Positions 36,573-46,015 of a DNA stretch of 64,000 nucleotides are shown here, piece by piece. Position 1 is the stretch's first letter. The number at the start of each line of letters is the position of its first letter. Source of the DNA: Synechococcales cyanobacterium GL140_1_metabinner_5_sub (GTDB lineage Bacteria; Cyanobacteriota; Cyanobacteriia; Cyanobacteriales; Chamaesiphonaceae); NCBI GenBank assembly GCA_025359065.1, contig JANYHM010000012.1, positions 1-64,000 on the forward strand, read 5' to 3'. Made by a program: the position numbers and the translations under genes. Under the pieces are notes generated by a model. The model was not told the DNA's origin. It did not search any database and saw only the letters and a program-made list of their open reading frames with translations.

Positions 36573-36596
36573 GCCCAGACTGAATTCAGCCTGGGC
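36573..36596 (-). promoter_or_regulatory. 24 bp palindrome in the sigA-speB gap
   Basis: The 12-base arms match at 11 of 12 positions around a central GAATTC. In the minus-strand RNA the odd position forms a G-U pair, so a hairpin is possible. In that direction it is not followed by a U-run. On the plus strand it is followed by ATTTTTCT, so it could terminate plus-strand transcription. It may be an attenuator, a processing site or a dimeric operator. Confidence 0.45.
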
Positions 36597-36602
36597 ATTT
36601 TT

Positions 36603-37721
36603 CTAGCGAATATATTCTTTTAGAATACTATTACGATTCGGGTGACGCAGTTTGCGTAAAGCCTTGGCTTCTATTTGACGTATTCGTTCGCGAGTTACGT
36701 TAAAGATCTGACCAATTTCTTCCAGAGTCTTCATGCGGCCATCGTCTAAGCCATAGCGCAGGCGCAACACATCTCTTTCTCGGGGGCTGAGAGTATCTAA
36801 AACGCTCTCTAGATCTTCTCTTAACAAGTTCTTAGAAACCTGATCTTCGGGCATTTCGCCGTCGGCTTCAATAAAATCACCCAAACGAGAATCTTCTTCT
36901 TTGCCAATCGGTGTTTCCAACGAAATTGGCAACTGAGCAGACTTGGCAATAAACCGCAGCTTCTCGATCGTCATTTCCATTTTGGTGGCAATTTCTTCTT
37001 CGGTGGGCTTGCGACCCATCTTCTGTGACAACAGCTTAGTCGTTTTCTTAATCCGTGAGATTGTTTCATACAAGTGAACCGGCAGGCGAATAGTGCGCGA
37101 CTGATCGGCGATCGCTCGGGTAATGGCCTGACGAATCCACCAGGTAGCATAAGTCGAGAACTTGTAGCCTTTTTCGTGGTCGAACTTTTCGGCGGCGCGA
37201 ATCAAGCCCAAACTGCCTTCTTGAATTAAATCTTGGAACGACAAACCACGATTCATGTACTTCTTGGCGATCGATACCACCAAGCGCAGATTGGACTGCA
37301 CCATTTTATCTTTGGCTCTACGTCCTTGATATAAACGACTGCGGAACTGAACTGGCTCCATTTCTACCGCACTTGCCCATTCTTTTTGTTGGGGTTCCCG
37401 CTCCAATTCAGCTAATAGCTTTTCACGAATGCGTTCTAGCTCTAATAAATCGGCGATTTTTCGGGCTAGCTCAATTTCTTCATCTGCCCGCAGCAACCGA
37501 ATTCGCCCAATTTCTTGTAAATACAAGCGAATAGAGTCTTCGGTGTACTGTTTTTTCTTTGTTTGAGCACGGCGGCGAGTTGCTACTTTGCCCTTCCCAG
37601 GCTTTTCTTCTTCTTCTGCCCCGGCATCAACTGCGTCATCCGAATCCCCGTCTTCGGCTAAGGATTCCAGATCAACATCTGGTTCAATTAAGGTGGCAAA
37701 TACGTCGTTAGCCTGAGTCAT
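36603..37721 (-). CDS. sigA: Primary sigma factor SigA (group 1 sigma-70)
   Basis: This 372-residue protein is the principal RNA polymerase sigma factor. After an acidic then basic N-terminus (about 1-55), region 1.2 carries [16 protein letters not shown]. Region 2 carries the RpoD box [21 protein letters not shown] and [17 protein letters not shown] for -10 recognition. Region 3 follows, and region 4 ends in [19 protein letters not shown] for -35 binding. The intact region 1.2 and full regions 2-4 fit group 1 rather than the group 2 sigma factors of cyanobacteria. It is preceded by a long leader and followed by the speB-like gene. Confidence 0.95.
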   Translation of the reverse strand: MTQANDVFATLIEPDVDLESLAEDGDSDDAVDAGAEEEEKPGKGKVATRRRAQTKKKQYTEDSIRLYLQEIGRIRLLRADEEIELARKIADLLELERIREKLLAELEREPQQKEWASAVEMEPVQFRSRLYQGRRAKDKMVQSNLRLVVSIAKKYMNRGLSFQDLIQEGSLGLIRAAEKFDHEKGYKFSTYATWWIRQAITRAIADQSRTIRLPVHLYETISRIKKTTKLLSQKMGRKPTEEEIATKMEMTIEKLRFIAKSAQLPISLETPIGKEEDSRLGDFIEADGEMPEDQVSKNLLREDLESVLDTLSPRERDVLRLRYGLDDGRMKTLEEIGQIFNVTRERIRQIEAKALRKLRHPNRNSILKEYIR

Positions 37722-38162
37722 GCGTTCTCGTGCTCCTTAAAAATCAATGAGAATAGTGAATAGAGTGATGTAGTTGCGGCTTAAAACCAGGCCAAAAGAC
37801 CCGTTTTTAGTCCAAAAGACCGAAAATCACCGACGAGTTATAAAAAATCGGCAGTAAACTATTTATTTTTAAGAGCTATGACAACTGATTACTTCACTGA
37901 AATGCCCGGTCTTAGCGCGGACTGCTCCAAATTTTGGTGTTTGTGAGTGGTGTGTTATCAAGTTCGTTAAAACTATGGTCTAGAATTTTTCGTGTCAGAA
38001 GGTTTTTGGCGTTAGTTTATCGACCGTTAAGGTCAGATTCTAAAGCAGTTAACCTACTGCCAGTCGGTTGAGGGAAAATGCTTAAATACATTGCCTGCGC
38101 CAACCAATATAGTTTAGCCGTTAAGTTTTCTTTTGCCCAGCTATTTACGATTTTTTCATTAA
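37722..38162. other. sigA upstream region with tandem repeats
   Basis: These 441 bp separate larC and sigA, both on the minus strand, so the sigA promoter is expected here. Two copies of CCAAAAGACC lie at 37792-37801 and 37812-37821, spaced 20 bp start to start. I see no gene or RNA family. Confidence 0.5.
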
Positions 38163-39539
38163 CTATGTTGATTGTGCTTGATTTGCAGCAATTTTTGCGG
38201 CATCGTGGACGCTTTGCCAAGGTACCTGATGCTGTTGGGCAAGCTGGGCACAGTCGGCAAATTCCGGCTGGATATTCCAAACTTCATTATTGCCAGGAAG
38301 GTTACTAGTGGCCACTTTGACTCGCACCTGCCCATAGGTGGTATCTACGGTTTGAATGCTGCGGGGTAAGATGCTGCGCTGCTGCTTCGATCGACGAATA
38401 CCCAAGGTAGGAGTTTCTTTAAAAAGAATTGTTTCGCAAATGTTGATTTGAGCCAAATGACAGATGGCAGTCACTAAAATTCCTGGCCGAGACTTCTTCA
38501 TGCCTACTGGTTGAGTAAAAACATCCACTGCTCCAGCAGTTAGTAACCGATCGAATAAATAACCGATCGCCTGGGGATTTACATCATCTATTTGGGTTTC
38601 TAGCAGCCAGATTTCTTCGAGGGCCTGATTGTCGGCAGTTTCCCCAATCCACAACCGCAAAATATTGGGCAACGCCATCTGCTTGGTGCCTGCTCCTAGT
38701 CCGATTTTTTGGAGCTGCATCGCTGGGGCTGCTCCAAATTGTTTGGCGAGGGCGACAACTAAAGCGGCTCCGGTGGGAGTCACTAATTCCAAATCGATGC
38801 CGTTGTGATAAACCGGAACCGATCGAGCTTGCCAAAGCTGCAAAACAGCGGGTACTGGGACTGGCATGACACCATGAGCGGCTTTGACTGTACCGCCACC
38901 GGTAGGCAAAGGCGAACAATAAATTTCTTCGATGCCCAAATAATCTAGACCCAGACAGGTGCCTACAATATCTACAATGGCATCGACGGCTCCGACTTCA
39001 TGGAAATGGACAAGTTCGGGGGCAATACCGTGAACCAGACCCTCGGCGATCGCTAGCTGACGAAAGACTTCTTTGCTCCATTGGGTGACGCGGGTTGGCA
39101 GGTTTGCTCGATCGATCAACTCACTAATTACCGGCAAATTTCGCTGGGGACTGTGGTAATGCTGCTCTTTATCAATTACCGCCGAATGATGTTGATGTCC
39201 AGGATCCTGCCTATGATCATGGTTTCTATGTGCCGAATGATCATGCTGGTGTCCGGGATCGTGTTGATGGTCGTGATTCCTATGTCCTGAATGATTATGT
39301 TGATGCTCATGTTCGTGGGGATGATCATGCTGCTCTGCTAGTAACTCCACGTTTACATGAATCGCCGCTTGGCCGTGGTGTTTAACAGTGCTAGTAGTAA
39401 AACGATATTCATCAGAAATTCCTAAAAGTTGCAGTTTATCCAGCAAATAATCTACTGGCACCCCAGCATCAATCAGCGCTGCCAAACACATATCACCAGC
39501 AATACCAGTGGGGCACTCAAAATAAGCAACTTTACTCAT
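38163..39539 (-). CDS. larC: LarC-like nickel insertion protein with His-rich insert (DUF111)
   Basis: LarC is the CTP-dependent nickel cyclometallase that inserts Ni into the pincer cofactor of lactate racemase and related enzymes. This 458-residue protein opens with AYFECPTGIAGDMCLAALIDAG and has the family core HFHEVGAVDAIVDIVGTCLGLDYL and GGGTVKAAHGVMPVPVPA. The C-terminal part contains ETQIDDVNPQAIGYLFD and GMKKSRPGILV. Residues 71-129 form an insert with 22 histidines, including a near-perfect tandem 18-residue repeat, presumably a nickel store. It is a single frame, unlike Lactiplantibacillus larC, which needs a frameshift. No larA, larB or larE is nearby. Confidence 0.9.
   Translation of the reverse strand: MSKVAYFECPTGIAGDMCLAALIDAGVPVDYLLDKLQLLGISDEYRFTTSTVKHHGQAAIHVNVELLAEQHDHPHEHEHQHNHSGHRNHDHQHDPGHQHDHSAHRNHDHRQDPGHQHHSAVIDKEQHYHSPQRNLPVISELIDRANLPTRVTQWSKEVFRQLAIAEGLVHGIAPELVHFHEVGAVDAIVDIVGTCLGLDYLGIEEIYCSPLPTGGGTVKAAHGVMPVPVPAVLQLWQARSVPVYHNGIDLELVTPTGAALVVALAKQFGAAPAMQLQKIGLGAGTKQMALPNILRLWIGETADNQALEEIWLLETQIDDVNPQAIGYLFDRLLTAGAVDVFTQPVGMKKSRPGILVTAICHLAQINICETILFKETPTLGIRRSKQQRSILPRSIQTVDTTYGQVRVKVATSNLPGNNEVWNIQPEFADCAQLAQQHQVPWQSVHDAAKIAANQAQST
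39186..39293 (-). repeat. 54 bp tandem duplication encoding the His-rich repeat of LarC
   Basis: The two 18-residue units (residues 83-100 and 101-118) share 14 of 18 positions around the core HRNHDH..DPGHQH. The DNA copies are alike enough to indicate a tandem duplication, and such a tract may vary in length between strains. Confidence 0.8.
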
Positions 39540-39612
39540 GATTTATAAATGGAGATGAAGAGGACAAATTCGGCAACGGTCTATAATTGTAGCTCTTGAA
39601 CTTGTTGATGCT

Positions 39613-41235
39613 ATGCCAGTGAAGATCTCAGCTTTAAATTCGCGCTTGTTACAACTTTCGTTCACGAACTGTCGGCGAAGCCTAATCGCCGCCGGTAGCG
39701 GTTTACTAGCAGGATTAGCAGTAGAGCCGATCGGAGCCTGGTATTTAGCCTGGATTGCTCTAGTGCCACTGTGGATGATGGTGGTTAGAGAACGTCGTCC
39801 TGTTCTGCCAAGTTTGTTATGGGGCATGGGCTATCACGGAGTTGCGCTGTTTTGGATTACCGGTATTCATCCCATGACTTGGATGGGTGTACCTTGGCTG
39901 GCTAGCTTCTCGATCGCCACCGTCGCGATCCTCTTCTTTGCTCTTTGGGGGGCTAGCGTCGTAGTTTTATGGAGCGTAATATTTGGCTGGATTTGTCAAC
40001 GTTACCAGCCCCCAACTTTGGTCAGAGTTATTGTCGGCACCGCAATTTGGTGTGGCTTAGAATATTTATGGAGTCAAACCGACCTCTGGTGGTCAACTTT
40101 TGCTTTTACTCAAACTCCCCACAATCTGCCCATTTTGCACCTCGGACAGCTCAGCGGCGGCATGACCGTTACTGCCATCCTCTTGGCCGTCAATGGATTA
40201 ATCGCCGAAGCAATCATCACTCGTCCTAACCCGCTGGTCGTGGATCAGAAAATAGGTGCCGTTAATCAAAAAACTCTGGCGATCGCCGCCATCACTCTTT
40301 TCTGTACTAGCCATCTAGGCGGCTACCTGCTCTCTGTGGCACCACTAGAAACCAAACCTGCTGATGCTCTCAAAATCGGGATCATTCAAGGCAACATTCC
40401 CAACGAAATCAAACTCTATGCTAGCGGCAAACGCCAGGCGATCGAAGGTTACACCAGCGGTTATTTAGAGCTGGCTGCTGCCGGCGTAGATGCAGTTTTA
40501 ACCCCCGAAGGTGCTCTGCCTTACATGCCCGCCGAAATCAAACAAAGCTCGCTGTATCAGGCCATCTTAGATAAAGGTGTACCAATTTGGCTGGGAGCTT
40601 TTGGCGAAGCGGGTAATGACTATACTAATAGCCTACACTCGATCGATCAAACCGGTAACTTCATTAGTCAGTACGACAAGTACAAACTGGTACCGTTTGG
40701 TGAGTATGTCCCTTTTAAAGAAATCATTGGCCAATGGGTCAAACGCCTATCACCCCTCGATGCCACTCTAAAAAGAGGTGCTGAAAAACAAGAATTTTTT
40801 GCGTTTCCCGGTCTGCGCGCTGCCGTGGGCATCTGCTACGAGTCGGCCTTTGGCAATCATTTTCATCAGCAGGCTCAGCAAGGAGAATTTATCATCACGG
40901 CATCTAATAATGCTCACTATGCTGATAGTATGCCAGCTCAGCACCATGCCATGGATGTAATGAGATCGATCGAAACTAGTCGCTGGGCAGTGCGTGCTAC
41001 CAATACTGGCTACTCGGCGATTGTGGATGCTCATGGCCATACTCTGTGGAAATCTAAGCTCCATGAATTTGCCACTCACAGTCACCAAATCTATCGCCGT
41101 CGCAATCAAACCTGGTATGTGCGGTGGGGTGATTGGTTAACTCCGCTGTTAATAATTAGCTCGGTGATTCTGTTGGTGGTTTATCGCGTCCCGAAATCTT
41201 TGAGTTCTGCCGGCGTTGAACAAACCAATCTTTAA
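39613..41235 (+). CDS. lnt: Apolipoprotein N-acyltransferase
   Basis: Lnt adds the third acyl chain to the N-terminal cysteine of lipoproteins in the inner membrane. This 540-residue protein has about seven transmembrane segments (first six within about 25-250) and a periplasmic nitrilase-fold domain. The catalytic triad is recognisable: Glu in TPEGALP, Lys in DKYKLVPFGEYVP and Cys in AVGICYESAF. The final transmembrane helix is at about 508-528. It is divergent from larC with a 73 bp gap. Its last 80 bp overlap the end of the convergent tadA, so the C-terminal helix region is encoded opposite the TadA tail. Confidence 0.95.
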   Translation: MPVKISALNSRLLQLSFTNCRRSLIAAGSGLLAGLAVEPIGAWYLAWIALVPLWMMVVRERRPVLPSLLWGMGYHGVALFWITGIHPMTWMGVPWLASFSIATVAILFFALWGASVVVLWSVIFGWICQRYQPPTLVRVIVGTAIWCGLEYLWSQTDLWWSTFAFTQTPHNLPILHLGQLSGGMTVTAILLAVNGLIAEAIITRPNPLVVDQKIGAVNQKTLAIAAITLFCTSHLGGYLLSVAPLETKPADALKIGIIQGNIPNEIKLYASGKRQAIEGYTSGYLELAAAGVDAVLTPEGALPYMPAEIKQSSLYQAILDKGVPIWLGAFGEAGNDYTNSLHSIDQTGNFISQYDKYKLVPFGEYVPFKEIIGQWVKRLSPLDATLKRGAEKQEFFAFPGLRAAVGICYESAFGNHFHQQAQQGEFIITASNNAHYADSMPAQHHAMDVMRSIETSRWAVRATNTGYSAIVDAHGHTLWKSKLHEFATHSHQIYRRRNQTWYVRWGDWLTPLLIISSVILLVVYRVPKSLSSAGVEQTNL

Positions 41236-41710
41236 GCTGCTGCTGACATCGATCGGCCTCCACCCCGGCTATTACTGACAAAAAATGATTGCTGGCCTTC
41301 CCATCTGGGATATTCAACACTGTGCGCACCGCCCCGGCCTTGGGATCATCTGCTCCATAAACCAGTAAGCCCAAGCGGGCTGCAACAATAGCTCCGGCAC
41401 ACATGGGACAAGGCTCTAAGGTGACATACAAGGTGCAGTCATTTAAATGCCAGTTACCCAAATGTTGCCCTGCCTGTCGGAGAGCAATAATTTCGGCATG
41501 AGCGGTGGGATCGGCATCTCGCTCTCGCCGATTTTCACCGCGTCCAATAATCTGTCCTTGGCCATCGACGACGATCGCTCCTACCGGCACTTCTTGGGCA
41601 TTGCCCGCTATGGTGGCTAGTTCGATCGACTGAGCCATAAATTCTTTCTGTACTGCCAACGGAAATTTAGTCAACCATTTCTCTAGTGCTTCTCTACTTT
41701 TTTGACTCAT
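41156..41710 (-). CDS. tadA: tRNA-specific adenosine deaminase
   Basis: TadA converts adenosine-34 to inosine in tRNA-Arg(ACG). This 184-residue cytidine-deaminase-fold protein has the zinc motif H-A-E in TAHAEIIALRQAG and PCPMCAGAIVAARLG, and also the substrate-side motif EVPVGAIVV. A C-terminal extension of about 20 polar residues (after WFVQRRQ) goes beyond the conserved fold and is the part encoded inside the lnt overlap. The start at 41710 adds about 20 residues before the usual core, and a start at residue 25 (MAQSIELA) is possible. Confidence 0.93.
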   Translation of the reverse strand: MSQKSREALEKWLTKFPLAVQKEFMAQSIELATIAGNAQEVPVGAIVVDGQGQIIGRGENRRERDADPTAHAEIIALRQAGQHLGNWHLNDCTLYVTLEPCPMCAGAIVAARLGLLVYGADDPKAGAVRTVLNIPDGKASNHFLSVIAGVEADRCQQQLKDWFVQRRQNSKISGRDKPPTESPS

Positions 41711-41731
41711 CGGATGTTCTTTTTGAGAGGT

Positions 41732-41768
41732 TATGCACTACGCAATGAATTTATTTTTGTAGTGCATA
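41732..41768 (-). terminator. Hairpin between the large surface-protein gene and tadA
   Basis: Arms TATGCACTAC (41732-41741) and GTAGTGCATA (41759-41768) form a perfect 10 bp stem with a 17-base A/T-rich loop, just after the stop of the 1391-residue gene. There is no U-run directly after it on the minus strand, so its strength as a terminator is uncertain. Confidence 0.5.
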
Positions 41769-41782
41769 GCCCTGAGATTGAT

Positions 41783-44700
41783 TTAGATAGTTTTAAAGCT
41801 GGCCTGAACAATGAAGTCATTAAAATCATTATCACTGTTCACTAGTAAGTCTTCAAAGCCAAAGACATTATCACCTAGTAGTCGCACCTTATCTACTTGG
41901 CCATAGTTACCTAGAGCAAATGGAGTTACCACAAAAGCGTTATCCGATCCGGCGTTACCATTAATAATTAGGAAGGGAGCATACATAGCGCCACCAACAA
42001 CATTTTTAGTGATTGTAACTGTCTTTAGGTTTTCACCTACCAAATCTATGCCAGTAATTTTGTTAGCTAGTGCAGCTTGTCGGTATCCTCGATCTTGGGG
42101 TCTGAGTGTAGCACCAGTGATAGATCTAACGGTGCCTTCTGCATCCTCGATTTTATAGAAGCCAACAATATTATTGAATGCGGCTTCTCGCTTAACGTTA
42201 AAAGTGGCTTCGAGAGTTTGACCAGCAAAGGCACGGAGGTCTAAAATTTCTCCTGAATTTTTTCCCTGAAGGTTAGAAATTGAGCTGAGTGAAGAGCTTG
42301 GACTGTTGTCGATCGCCAAGCTAGCTGTCAAGTCTTGAAAAGACTCGTCATTGCCTTGCTCCCAATCTAGGGTGAATGCACCAGCGTTATTAGTGACTTT
42401 TAGGTAATCTTTGCTGCTAAGGTTAGCAGAGTCGATCGAAAAGACCACGTTATTAAAATTGTTCTCTTTCAGTTTGTCTTGGATGCTACTGTTATTCACC
42501 AAGAAAAAGCCCAATCGTTCTTTGTCAGCAACCTGAAGAACACGGCTCAAATCAAGTCCATCCGTCGTGACATCTGGAAGAGCTGTAAATAGGGTAGTAC
42601 TGCTAGCTAACGCCGCTTGGGAGAATCCTGCTGCACCTGGAGCTATGCCGTTAATAGTATTGTCAGCAGCGAGTTTAAAAACGCCAATCTCGTTGAGCTG
42701 GCTACTCTTTTTCCCTGCAAGAGAGATCTTGACTTTGCCACTGCCGTTGGCTGTCCAAATATCTTCAGTTGCTTTCTGGAGACTGAACGTGGGATTAACG
42801 ACGACACCACCATCATCATCGCGAATAGTCAGAGCTAACTGCTGATTAGATACAGTGGCAGTTCCTGCCAAGCTAGTAAGATTCAAGCCAAAAGTTTCAT
42901 CACCTTCAACGTTTTGGTCAGGAGTAATCAAGATTTCCAGCCGTTTAGAGCTTTCACCAGGAGCAAACGTAACTTGATCTGGTGTAAAACCATTTACAAA
43001 GTCACTGGCTTGAGCAGGTTTAGCACCAATTGAGCTGATTTGATAGCCAACAGTATCAGTACTCAGAAGGCTACCAAATCGATCTAAAGTTAAGATTAGT
43101 TTAGAAGGCTGATTGGGATTGCCCTCAATTACAGAAGGATCATCAGCAGTGATCGAAATGCCAATAGCACTATCATCATCTTGAATATTCACCCCTACGG
43201 TGGTTTTATTGGAGTTGTCAGCGAAGGTAGCTCCGTTGATCACTGCCAGGTCTACGAAAACCTGTTCATCACCTTCTACTAAGGTGTCACCCAAAATCTC
43301 AATATTGAGAGTGCCAGATGTCTGACCAGCCGCAATAGTAAGCTGACCGGTACTAGTTGTAAAATCTGTTCCCGCAGTGGCATTGTTAGACCGAGTTGCA
43401 TAATCGATCACCAAATTTTGGGTACTAGCACTAGAAAGATTTACGGTAAAAGCCGCTGTTTTACTACCACTGTTACCTTCTACAACCAAAATAATGCGAT
43501 CTTGGAGAGTAATAATCGGGGCTACTGCCAAAGTAGCAACAGCCAAGCGAGCATCATTTAACTCAATAAACTCTGTATTTAACAGAGTAGTATCGGTACC
43601 AATATTCAAAACATTGCCATTTTTGGTGATTGCACCCACCGTAGCCCGTGTTTTATTGATTTTGACAGTATCTATCCCATCACCACCGTCAATCAAGTTA
43701 GTGCCGCCGTTTAGGATAAATCGGTCATTACCACCATTACCACGCAATACATTATTACCAGTAGTAACCGTAAAGGTATTGGCTAAGTCATTACCATTTA
43801 CTTCTCGATCGGTAATTTGAGCAGATGCCGATTCGGTAAAATCTGCTTGATTAACACTAAAAGTAATAACTTCTTTAGTGCCATTGTTCGATTGAGTACT
43901 AACTTGTTCTTGACCACTAGTAATTTTGTAATTGAGGCTAGTAGTAGGTGTGCCATCTTTAAAAACCACATCAAAAGTAACTTGGTTTTCTGCGGTACGA
44001 CTAACCACGAGGTTACTCAGAACGCCATCATAACTCAGGCGACCCAATGCATCTACTGTCAACTGGTTAGGAGCAATAGTAGCTACTACCGCGCCACCTA
44101 ATTTGACATCAATGCGATCAATAGTGTTTTTATCTAAGGTAGACGCATTGAACTGTGTTACTAAGTCTGCTGAATTAGTCAATAACACCGCATCATCAGA
44201 GTCAATGATGTTCAAAGAGGTTAAGTCAGCTCCTCCAATCCCAAAAGCTCGCACTTCAGCAAATGCTTGCAAGCTTTCACTAGCGCCACTACCAAATCCA
44301 TCAGAAAGGAAATAGGCAATATTGGTAGCATTATTGTTTCGAGACTGGAAAAATTGCTGCGCTTTGCTTAAAGCATCACCAAATTCTGTACCACCACCTG
44401 CCGACAAACTATTAATGTTAGAAATTGCTGTAGCTGCATCGATTGGCCCAGTAAGAGAAGCAAAGCTGTTGAATTCGATGACAGCAAATTCACTCTTGGC
44501 GGCAATGCCTTTGTCAATCAGAGACTGGGTCAAGGTTTGATAGGCATTTTGGGCTTGCTGTAAACGGGTAGAACCACCAAAGGTGTCTACCGTATCCATG
44601 CTGCCAGAGGTATCAATAATATAGGCGAAATTAAATAGAGTACCTTGTCTGGCTCCTAATGTAAGGCTGTAGTTTACATCCCCATCAAAAGTCCAAGCTG

Positions 44701-45958
44701 GAGACTTGACTGTAATAGTCCCAATTTTTTTGCCACTGCTACTTACAATATCTTTTTCCGGATTGATTTCTGGACCATCCTTCAATTTTGTATTGTCTTT
44801 AGCATCTACTTGCAGCGGCACGTAAAACAAATTGCCATCATCATCTTTACCGTCTTTATTACTGTCTACATACTCAAAAACCCCAAACTCAATTTCTTTG
44901 AGACTGTCTTTAGCATCAGCTTTAGTGCCTTTAGTATGATCGAAAGTAAAGAGTTTATTAGTAGGATCAGTAATGTTGTAAGTATAATTGGTGAAGACAT
45001 CGGAGAAAAGAGCTTGATCGACACCATCACCGCCTTCTAGCCGGTCATCACCACCACCACCAAACAGTCGATCATCTCCACTCCTGCCTAAGATTCTTTC
45101 TTTACGATAGGATCCAGTAATATTGTCATTACCACTACCGGTGAGGAATGAAAAAAAGTTTGTATCAGATCCGACTAAAGCATTTTCAGGTAATGTCGCG
45201 GCATCAGCCACCCCAGAATCAGCCTGAATTTGATCGATTATTTTAGTGTACACACCAGTAGTAAGTAATATTCCACTATTACTTTGAGTGGTAGTAAAAG
45301 AAGCGGGAAAGCTTGAATCATAACCTTGAGTATGCACTCCCAAAACGCGAGGAGCAGTATCTCCGTCTAAAACATGCCAAACGCCACTACCACTCTGTCC
45401 TCCTTCTGTGTCTACATTATCGCTGTAATAAAATCTACCACCGCTATTATTAGAGATAATAGTACCAGTTCCAGTACCTGGAGAAAGTACCAACTGCCTG
45501 GGATTAGAACCCGGATACCCAGCAGTGGTAATAGTTAAATTTTGGGCTGTATTAGGATCAACAAAAGCCAGTAACCCGACAGTATTAGCCGCAGTAATTG
45601 GGGCATCACTGGTTCTAAACAGCGAAATATCATCTTCTATAACGCTAGAAGTATTGTAATTTTTAGGGAAATAAAAATTGGTAACGTTGGCGGCAGGGTC
45701 ACCAGTAGCACCAATACTTCGTGAGTTGAGACTAGGCTGATTAGCGCTAATGGTCGTCCGCAGACTGGAAACTGTGGCACCAGTACTCGTATTGAAGGCG
45801 TTGTGACCAGCAGTCAAAACGTGGTTAGGTGCAATAACAATGCCACTACCAATAAAATTGCCAGCAGGAAACTGAGAATCTACGGCTACGACAGCATTTA
45901 GTGGGAAGGTATTAAAACTAGTTGTTACTGCTCTACTATCTGGAGGGGTGATGGTCAT
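41783..45958 (-). CDS. Large secreted mosaic: trypsin-like protease, RTX, VWA, Calx-beta, DUF4114
   Basis: This 1391-residue protein is a chain of extracellular modules. Residues 1-260 form a V8/trypsin-like protease with a complete triad: H52 in LTAGHNAF, D110 in EDDISLF and S189 in GGQSGSG. RTX-type calcium repeats (GGGGDDRLEGGDGVDQ) lie at about 273-315, a VWA domain with MIDAS DTSGSM at 449-454, and further RTX-like repeats (NGGNDRFILNGG) near 740-780. Two Calx-beta domains span about 840-1060. The C-terminal FEDLLVNSDNDFNDFIV is typical of DUF4114. There is no N-terminal signal peptide, so type I secretion is likely. The natural substrate is unknown. The FG-GAP-like gene lies 57 bp upstream. 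Confidence 0.87.
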   Translation of the reverse strand: MTITPPDSRAVTTSFNTFPLNAVVAVDSQFPAGNFIGSGIVIAPNHVLTAGHNAFNTSTGATVSSLRTTISANQPSLNSRSIGATGDPAANVTNFYFPKNYNTSSVIEDDISLFRTSDAPITAANTVGLLAFVDPNTAQNLTITTAGYPGSNPRQLVLSPGTGTGTIISNNSGGRFYYSDNVDTEGGQSGSGVWHVLDGDTAPRVLGVHTQGYDSSFPASFTTTQSNSGILLTTGVYTKIIDQIQADSGVADAATLPENALVGSDTNFFSFLTGSGNDNITGSYRKERILGRSGDDRLFGGGGDDRLEGGDGVDQALFSDVFTNYTYNITDPTNKLFTFDHTKGTKADAKDSLKEIEFGVFEYVDSNKDGKDDDGNLFYVPLQVDAKDNTKLKDGPEINPEKDIVSSSGKKIGTITVKSPAWTFDGDVNYSLTLGARQGTLFNFAYIIDTSGSMDTVDTFGGSTRLQQAQNAYQTLTQSLIDKGIAAKSEFAVIEFNSFASLTGPIDAATAISNINSLSAGGGTEFGDALSKAQQFFQSRNNNATNIAYFLSDGFGSGASESLQAFAEVRAFGIGGADLTSLNIIDSDDAVLLTNSADLVTQFNASTLDKNTIDRIDVKLGGAVVATIAPNQLTVDALGRLSYDGVLSNLVVSRTAENQVTFDVVFKDGTPTTSLNYKITSGQEQVSTQSNNGTKEVITFSVNQADFTESASAQITDREVNGNDLANTFTVTTGNNVLRGNGGNDRFILNGGTNLIDGGDGIDTVKINKTRATVGAITKNGNVLNIGTDTTLLNTEFIELNDARLAVATLAVAPIITLQDRIILVVEGNSGSKTAAFTVNLSSASTQNLVIDYATRSNNATAGTDFTTSTGQLTIAAGQTSGTLNIEILGDTLVEGDEQVFVDLAVINGATFADNSNKTTVGVNIQDDDSAIGISITADDPSVIEGNPNQPSKLILTLDRFGSLLSTDTVGYQISSIGAKPAQASDFVNGFTPDQVTFAPGESSKRLEILITPDQNVEGDETFGLNLTSLAGTATVSNQQLALTIRDDDGGVVVNPTFSLQKATEDIWTANGSGKVKISLAGKKSSQLNEIGVFKLAADNTINGIAPGAAGFSQAALASSTTLFTALPDVTTDGLDLSRVLQVADKERLGFFLVNNSSIQDKLKENNFNNVVFSIDSANLSSKDYLKVTNNAGAFTLDWEQGNDESFQDLTASLAIDNSPSSSLSSISNLQGKNSGEILDLRAFAGQTLEATFNVKREAAFNNIVGFYKIEDAEGTVRSITGATLRPQDRGYRQAALANKITGIDLVGENLKTVTITKNVVGGAMYAPFLIINGNAGSDNAFVVTPFALGNYGQVDKVRLLGDNVFGFEDLLVNSDNDFNDFIVQASFKTI

Positions 45959-46015
45959 GATCTTGAATTTTTAGTGAATAAAGTATTTTCAGACTCGTGA
46001 ACTAGGTAGCAAAAT

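Noticed and set aside
39186-39293. Tandem repeats in larC considered as a CRISPR-like or intergenic repeat array
   Set aside because: The repeats are in frame, encode the His-rich segment and occur only twice with no spacers.
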